From: Sphingopyxis sp. QXT-31
Lineage (GTDB): Bacteria > Pseudomonadota > Alphaproteobacteria > Sphingomonadales > Sphingomonadaceae
Direction of reading: 5' to 3'
DNA: 64,000 bases
NCBI RefSeq assembly: GCF_001984035.1
Contig: NZ_CP019449.1
Span: 1,736,001-1,800,000 of the forward strand
Numbering within the stretch: position 1 is the first letter of the stretch; the number at the start of each line of letters is the position of its first letter. Shown here piece by piece: positions 61,999 to 64,000 of the stretch. The notes beneath the pieces are model-generated. The model was not told the origin of the DNA. It made no database searches and worked only from the letters and a program-made list of their open reading frames with translations. The position numbers were made by a program, and so were the translations under genes.

Positions 61999-62763
61999 AT
62001 GGCGACCCAGCTGAAGCGCAACAGCAAATATAGCGAAGCCGAATGGACGGCGCGGCAGGAACTGGCCGCCTGCTACCGCATCTTCGCGATGATGGGCTGG
62101 GACGAGATGATCTTCAACCATATCACGGTGAAGCTGGAGGATCAGGAAGGGGCCTTTCTGATCAACCCCTATGGCATGCATTTCAGCGAGGTAACCGCGT
62201 CGAGTCTGATCAAGATCGACATCGACGGCAACAAGCTGGACGAGGACAATCCCTGGCACGTCAACAAGGCGGGCTTTGTCCAGCACAGCCTGTTCCACCG
62301 CGTCTTGCCCGATGCGCATGCGATCATCCACACGCACACCACCGCGACGATGGCGGTGTGCGGGCTCGAGGGCGGGCTGCAGCCGACCAATTTCTATGCC
62401 TGCAACTTCATGGGCCAGCTCGCCTATCACGACTTCGAGGGCGTGACGGTGCGCGAGGAAGAAGGCGAACGGCTGGTCGAGCATCTGGGCAACAAGCGCA
62501 TCCTGATGCTGCGCAACCACGGCCCCGTGGTGATGGGCAAGTCGCTCTCCGACGCCTTCATCAAATATTGGGCGCTGCAGCGCGCGTGCGAGATCCAGCT
62601 CGCGACGATGAGCATGGGCAAGCCGATCCTGGTCGATGAAGAGGTGATCAAGGTCCACCAGCGCGACCTGTATATGGCGGCGATCCCAGGCCAGTCGGGC
62701 AAGGCCGAATTCGATGCGATGGTTCGCAAGGTCGACAAGATCGACACGAGTTGGCGTGACTAA
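61999..62763 (+). CDS. Class II aldolase/adducin-family protein
   Basis: 254 residues from ATG 61999. Zinc ligands of the fuculose-phosphate aldolase fold can be placed: His111 and His113 in AIIHTHTTATMAV, and the histidine in MLRNHGPVVMG. The early GWDEMIFNHITVKL and FLINPYGMHFSEVTAS match the long adducin-like subgroup. That subgroup often lacks confirmed aldolase activity, so the reaction (aldol cleavage or decarboxylation of a small hydroxyacid or sugar) is open. Stand-alone gene followed by a REP-like pair. Confidence 0.85.
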   Translation: MATQLKRNSKYSEAEWTARQELAACYRIFAMMGWDEMIFNHITVKLEDQEGAFLINPYGMHFSEVTASSLIKIDIDGNKLDEDNPWHVNKAGFVQHSLFHRVLPDAHAIIHTHTTATMAVCGLEGGLQPTNFYACNFMGQLAYHDFEGVTVREEEGERLVEHLGNKRILMLRNHGPVVMGKSLSDAFIKYWALQRACEIQLATMSMGKPILVDEEVIKVHQRDLYMAAIPGQSGKAEFDAMVRKVDKIDTSWRD

Positions 62764-62793
62764 TCGGACTTCCTTCGGGGATAGGGCGACGTT

Positions 62794-62883
62794 GATAAAT
62801 AGGGACAGTCCCTATTTGATCGGGCGCGCCGGTTGCCATTCGAAGCAACATTGGGAATTAAATAGGGACTGTCCCTATTTATC
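62794..62883. repeat. REP-like inverted pair (AATAGGGAC-GTCCCTATT)
   Basis: Arms at 62794-62817 and 62860-62883 are exact 24-bp reverse complements 42 nt apart. Each also contains a perfect 10-1-10 palindrome (AAATAGGGAC, one base, GTCCCTATTT). The form recalls REP elements mobilised by RAYT transposases, though no transposase gene is in the window. The right arm ends 9 bp before the start codon at 62893. Confidence 0.75.
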
Positions 62884-62892
62884 GGTCCTTGC

Positions 62893-63438
62893 ATGACGCG
62901 CTTTTCGGTCAACGACCGCCCGATCGAATATCGGATGGATCCCGAAACGCCCCTCCTGTGGGCGCTGCGCGATGCGTCGAACCTGACCGGCACCAAATAT
63001 GGCTGCGGCACCGGCGACTGCGGCGCGTGCACCGTCGATATCGACGGCGAGGCGATCCGCAGTTGCCTGGTCACGATTGCCGAATGCGAGGGCCGCTTCG
63101 TCACCACGATCGAGGGGCTGACGCGCGACCGCAGCCACCCGGTGCAGCAGGCGTGGGTGGCAGAGCAAGTGCCGCAATGCGGTTTCTGTCAGTCGGGAAT
63201 GATCATGGCCGCGGCCGCCTTGCTGCGCACCAACAGCAACCCCAGCGATGCCGAGATCGACGCGGCGATGACCAACATCTGCCGCTGCGGCACTTATCCG
63301 CGCATCCGCGGGGCGATCAAGCGCGCCGGGCGCGTGCTGCGCGGCGAGGAGCGCATCGCCGCCGCGCCGCCGCCGGGCATCCGGCCGCAGGATGCCGCGG
63401 GGGCGGTGCCCGCGATGCGCGCGCCGCCGGAACGCTGA
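62893..63438 (+). CDS. [2Fe-2S] small subunit of a molybdenum hydroxylase (IorA/xanthine-dehydrogenase type)
   Basis: 181 residues from ATG 62893. N-terminal plant-type ferredoxin cluster ligands Cys38, Cys43, Cys46 and Cys58; second cluster ligands Cys96, Cys99 (QCGFCQSGM) and Cys130, Cys132 (CRCGTYPRI). This is the electron-transfer subunit of isoquinoline 1-oxidoreductase/aldehyde dehydrogenase-type enzymes, which need a molybdopterin large subunit. None follows: the next gene is unrelated. The C-terminal 25 residues are Ala/Pro-rich. No clear SD is present, because the REP-like pair extends almost to the start codon. Confidence 0.88.
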   Translation: MTRFSVNDRPIEYRMDPETPLLWALRDASNLTGTKYGCGTGDCGACTVDIDGEAIRSCLVTIAECEGRFVTTIEGLTRDRSHPVQQAWVAEQVPQCGFCQSGMIMAAAALLRTNSNPSDAEIDAAMTNICRCGTYPRIRGAIKRAGRVLRGEERIAAAPPPGIRPQDAAGAVPAMRAPPER

Positions 63439-63574
63439 ACGCCCTCGCCCGTTCATCTAGCTGAACCACAGGCAACAGCGCGGTCAGCGATGACTCATCT
63501 TGCCACCCGTAAATATCGGTTCATCTTCCCGGTCGGCCGTCCGCCGCCCAAGGGAAACCGAGGAGTAAGGCAAG

Positions 63575-64000
63575 ATGAAGAAGTTTATCGGAGGACTGCT
63601 GATCGCCGCAACCATGCTGACCCCGGTTGCGCCGGTGTTCGCGCAGGCGCGCGAAGGCCAGCAACTGGCACAGCGCGGCGACGGTGATCGCGGCAATCGC
63701 GGTGGCAACCGCGGCAGCACCAACCGTGGCGGGGGTGGCGACCGTGGTCAGCGCCCGCAGGCGCAACGTCCGCAGCAGCCGCAGGTGCAGCGCCAGCAGG
63801 TGCAGCGTCAGCGCGATGCCGCACCGCGCCCGCAACAGGCACCGCAGCGCCGCGACTGGTCGCTAAACCGCGACCGCGGCAACGCGCAGGTGCAGCGTCA
63901 GCAGGTCCAGCGCCAGCAGTGGCAGGGCCAGCGCCAGCAGGCGCAGCGTCAGGGCGGCAACGTCTATGATCGCAATCGCAACGGTCAGATCGACCGCCGC
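63575..64000 (+). CDS. Exported Arg/Gln-rich protein, possibly RcnB-like, 3' end outside window
   Basis: The frame is open from ATG 63575 to the window edge (142 codons), with GGAGTAAGG upstream. Signal peptide IGGLLIAATMLTPVAPVFAQ, then a Gly/Arg segment (GDRGNRGGNRG) and long Gln/Arg/Pro stretches with repeated VQRQQ units, then VYDRNRNGQIDRR. Sphingomonad RcnB-like proteins often have such an Arg/Gln-rich region before a small conserved C-terminal domain, which is not visible here, so the family is only suggested. Periplasmic location expected. Confidence 0.65.
   Translation, partial: MKKFIGGLLIAATMLTPVAPVFAQAREGQQLAQRGDGDRGNRGGNRGSTNRGGGGDRGQRPQAQRPQQPQVQRQQVQRQRDAAPRPQQAPQRRDWSLNRDRGNAQVQRQQVQRQQWQGQRQQAQRQGGNVYDRNRNGQIDRR

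Noticed and set aside
62794-62883. Insertion sequence
   Set aside because: Only short palindromic arms are present, with no transposase frame and no target duplication seen; a REP-like pair fits better.

Overview
The window is high-GC DNA with densely packed genes and looks like the chromosome of an alphaproteobacterium of the order Sphingomonadales, with Sphingopyxis or a close relative the best guess. The reasons are four TonB-dependent receptors with IVVTG-type boxes, SapC and flavin-halogenase genes beside a receptor, the aa3 oxidase operon order ctaC-ctaD-ctaB-ctaG-ctaE followed by DUF983, SURF1 and thrC, and short inverted repeats in intergenic gaps. No transposase, integrase, tRNA, rRNA or CRISPR array was recognised.

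Layout. 1-3.6 kb: the edge of a glycan locus (start of a GH16 hydrolase, a carbohydrate-binding-like protein with an apparent C-terminal frameshift, a TIGR01782-type receptor) with TTGGTAT/ATACCAA operator-like sites. 4-5.5 kb: two unrecognised secreted proteins, one of lower GC. 5.6-9 kb: an AraC regulator divergent from a three-gene operon (HSL-type hydrolase, PaiB-like flavoprotein, acetylpolyamine deacetylase). 9.2-13.8 kb: a receptor divergent from a Tat-exported S9 peptidase. 13.9-18.1 kb: two membrane-anchored sulfatases and a TetR regulator; both sulfatase leaders carry the same long palindrome. 18.2-28.8 kb: a tandem HxlR regulator, a receptor, and a tightly coupled catabolic operon (nitronate monooxygenase, carotenoid-cleavage-type oxygenase, acyl-CoA ligase, two thiolases), then a DUF7010 membrane protein that seems to start on AUC. 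28.8-43.9 kb, all on the minus strand: a beta-glucan-type utilisation locus (receptor, two flavin-dependent halogenase homologues, SapC, a JmjC-like cupin, GH16, LacI, two MFS transporters, GH3) with LacI-type operators.

44-53.4 kb: a PRC-barrel protein, then the long cytochrome c oxidase operon running into thrC and an rRNA methyltransferase-like gene. 53.5-57.4 kb: the pyrE-pdxJ-acpS-lepB housekeeping operon ending in an AI-2E-type permease. 57.4-59.6 kb: repeats, a membrane-anchored FKBP, rpsU and a small secreted protein. 59.7-64 kb: a YadA-like trimeric autotransporter with an internal duplication, a class II aldolase, a REP-like inverted pair, a lone [2Fe-2S] subunit of a molybdenum hydroxylase, and the start of an Arg/Gln-rich exported protein.

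The genes suggest a free-living oligotroph that takes up polymers and complex organics through TonB receptors: sulfatases remove sulfate groups, GH16 and GH3 enzymes cleave beta-glucans, MFS permeases import sugars, and LacI, TetR, AraC and HxlR regulators sit next to their likely targets. The most system-like loci with unknown chemistry are the oxygenase/ligase/thiolase operon at 21.6-28.2 kb, the halogenase-SapC-cupin set inside the glucan locus, and the sulfatase-TetR module with its shared operator.
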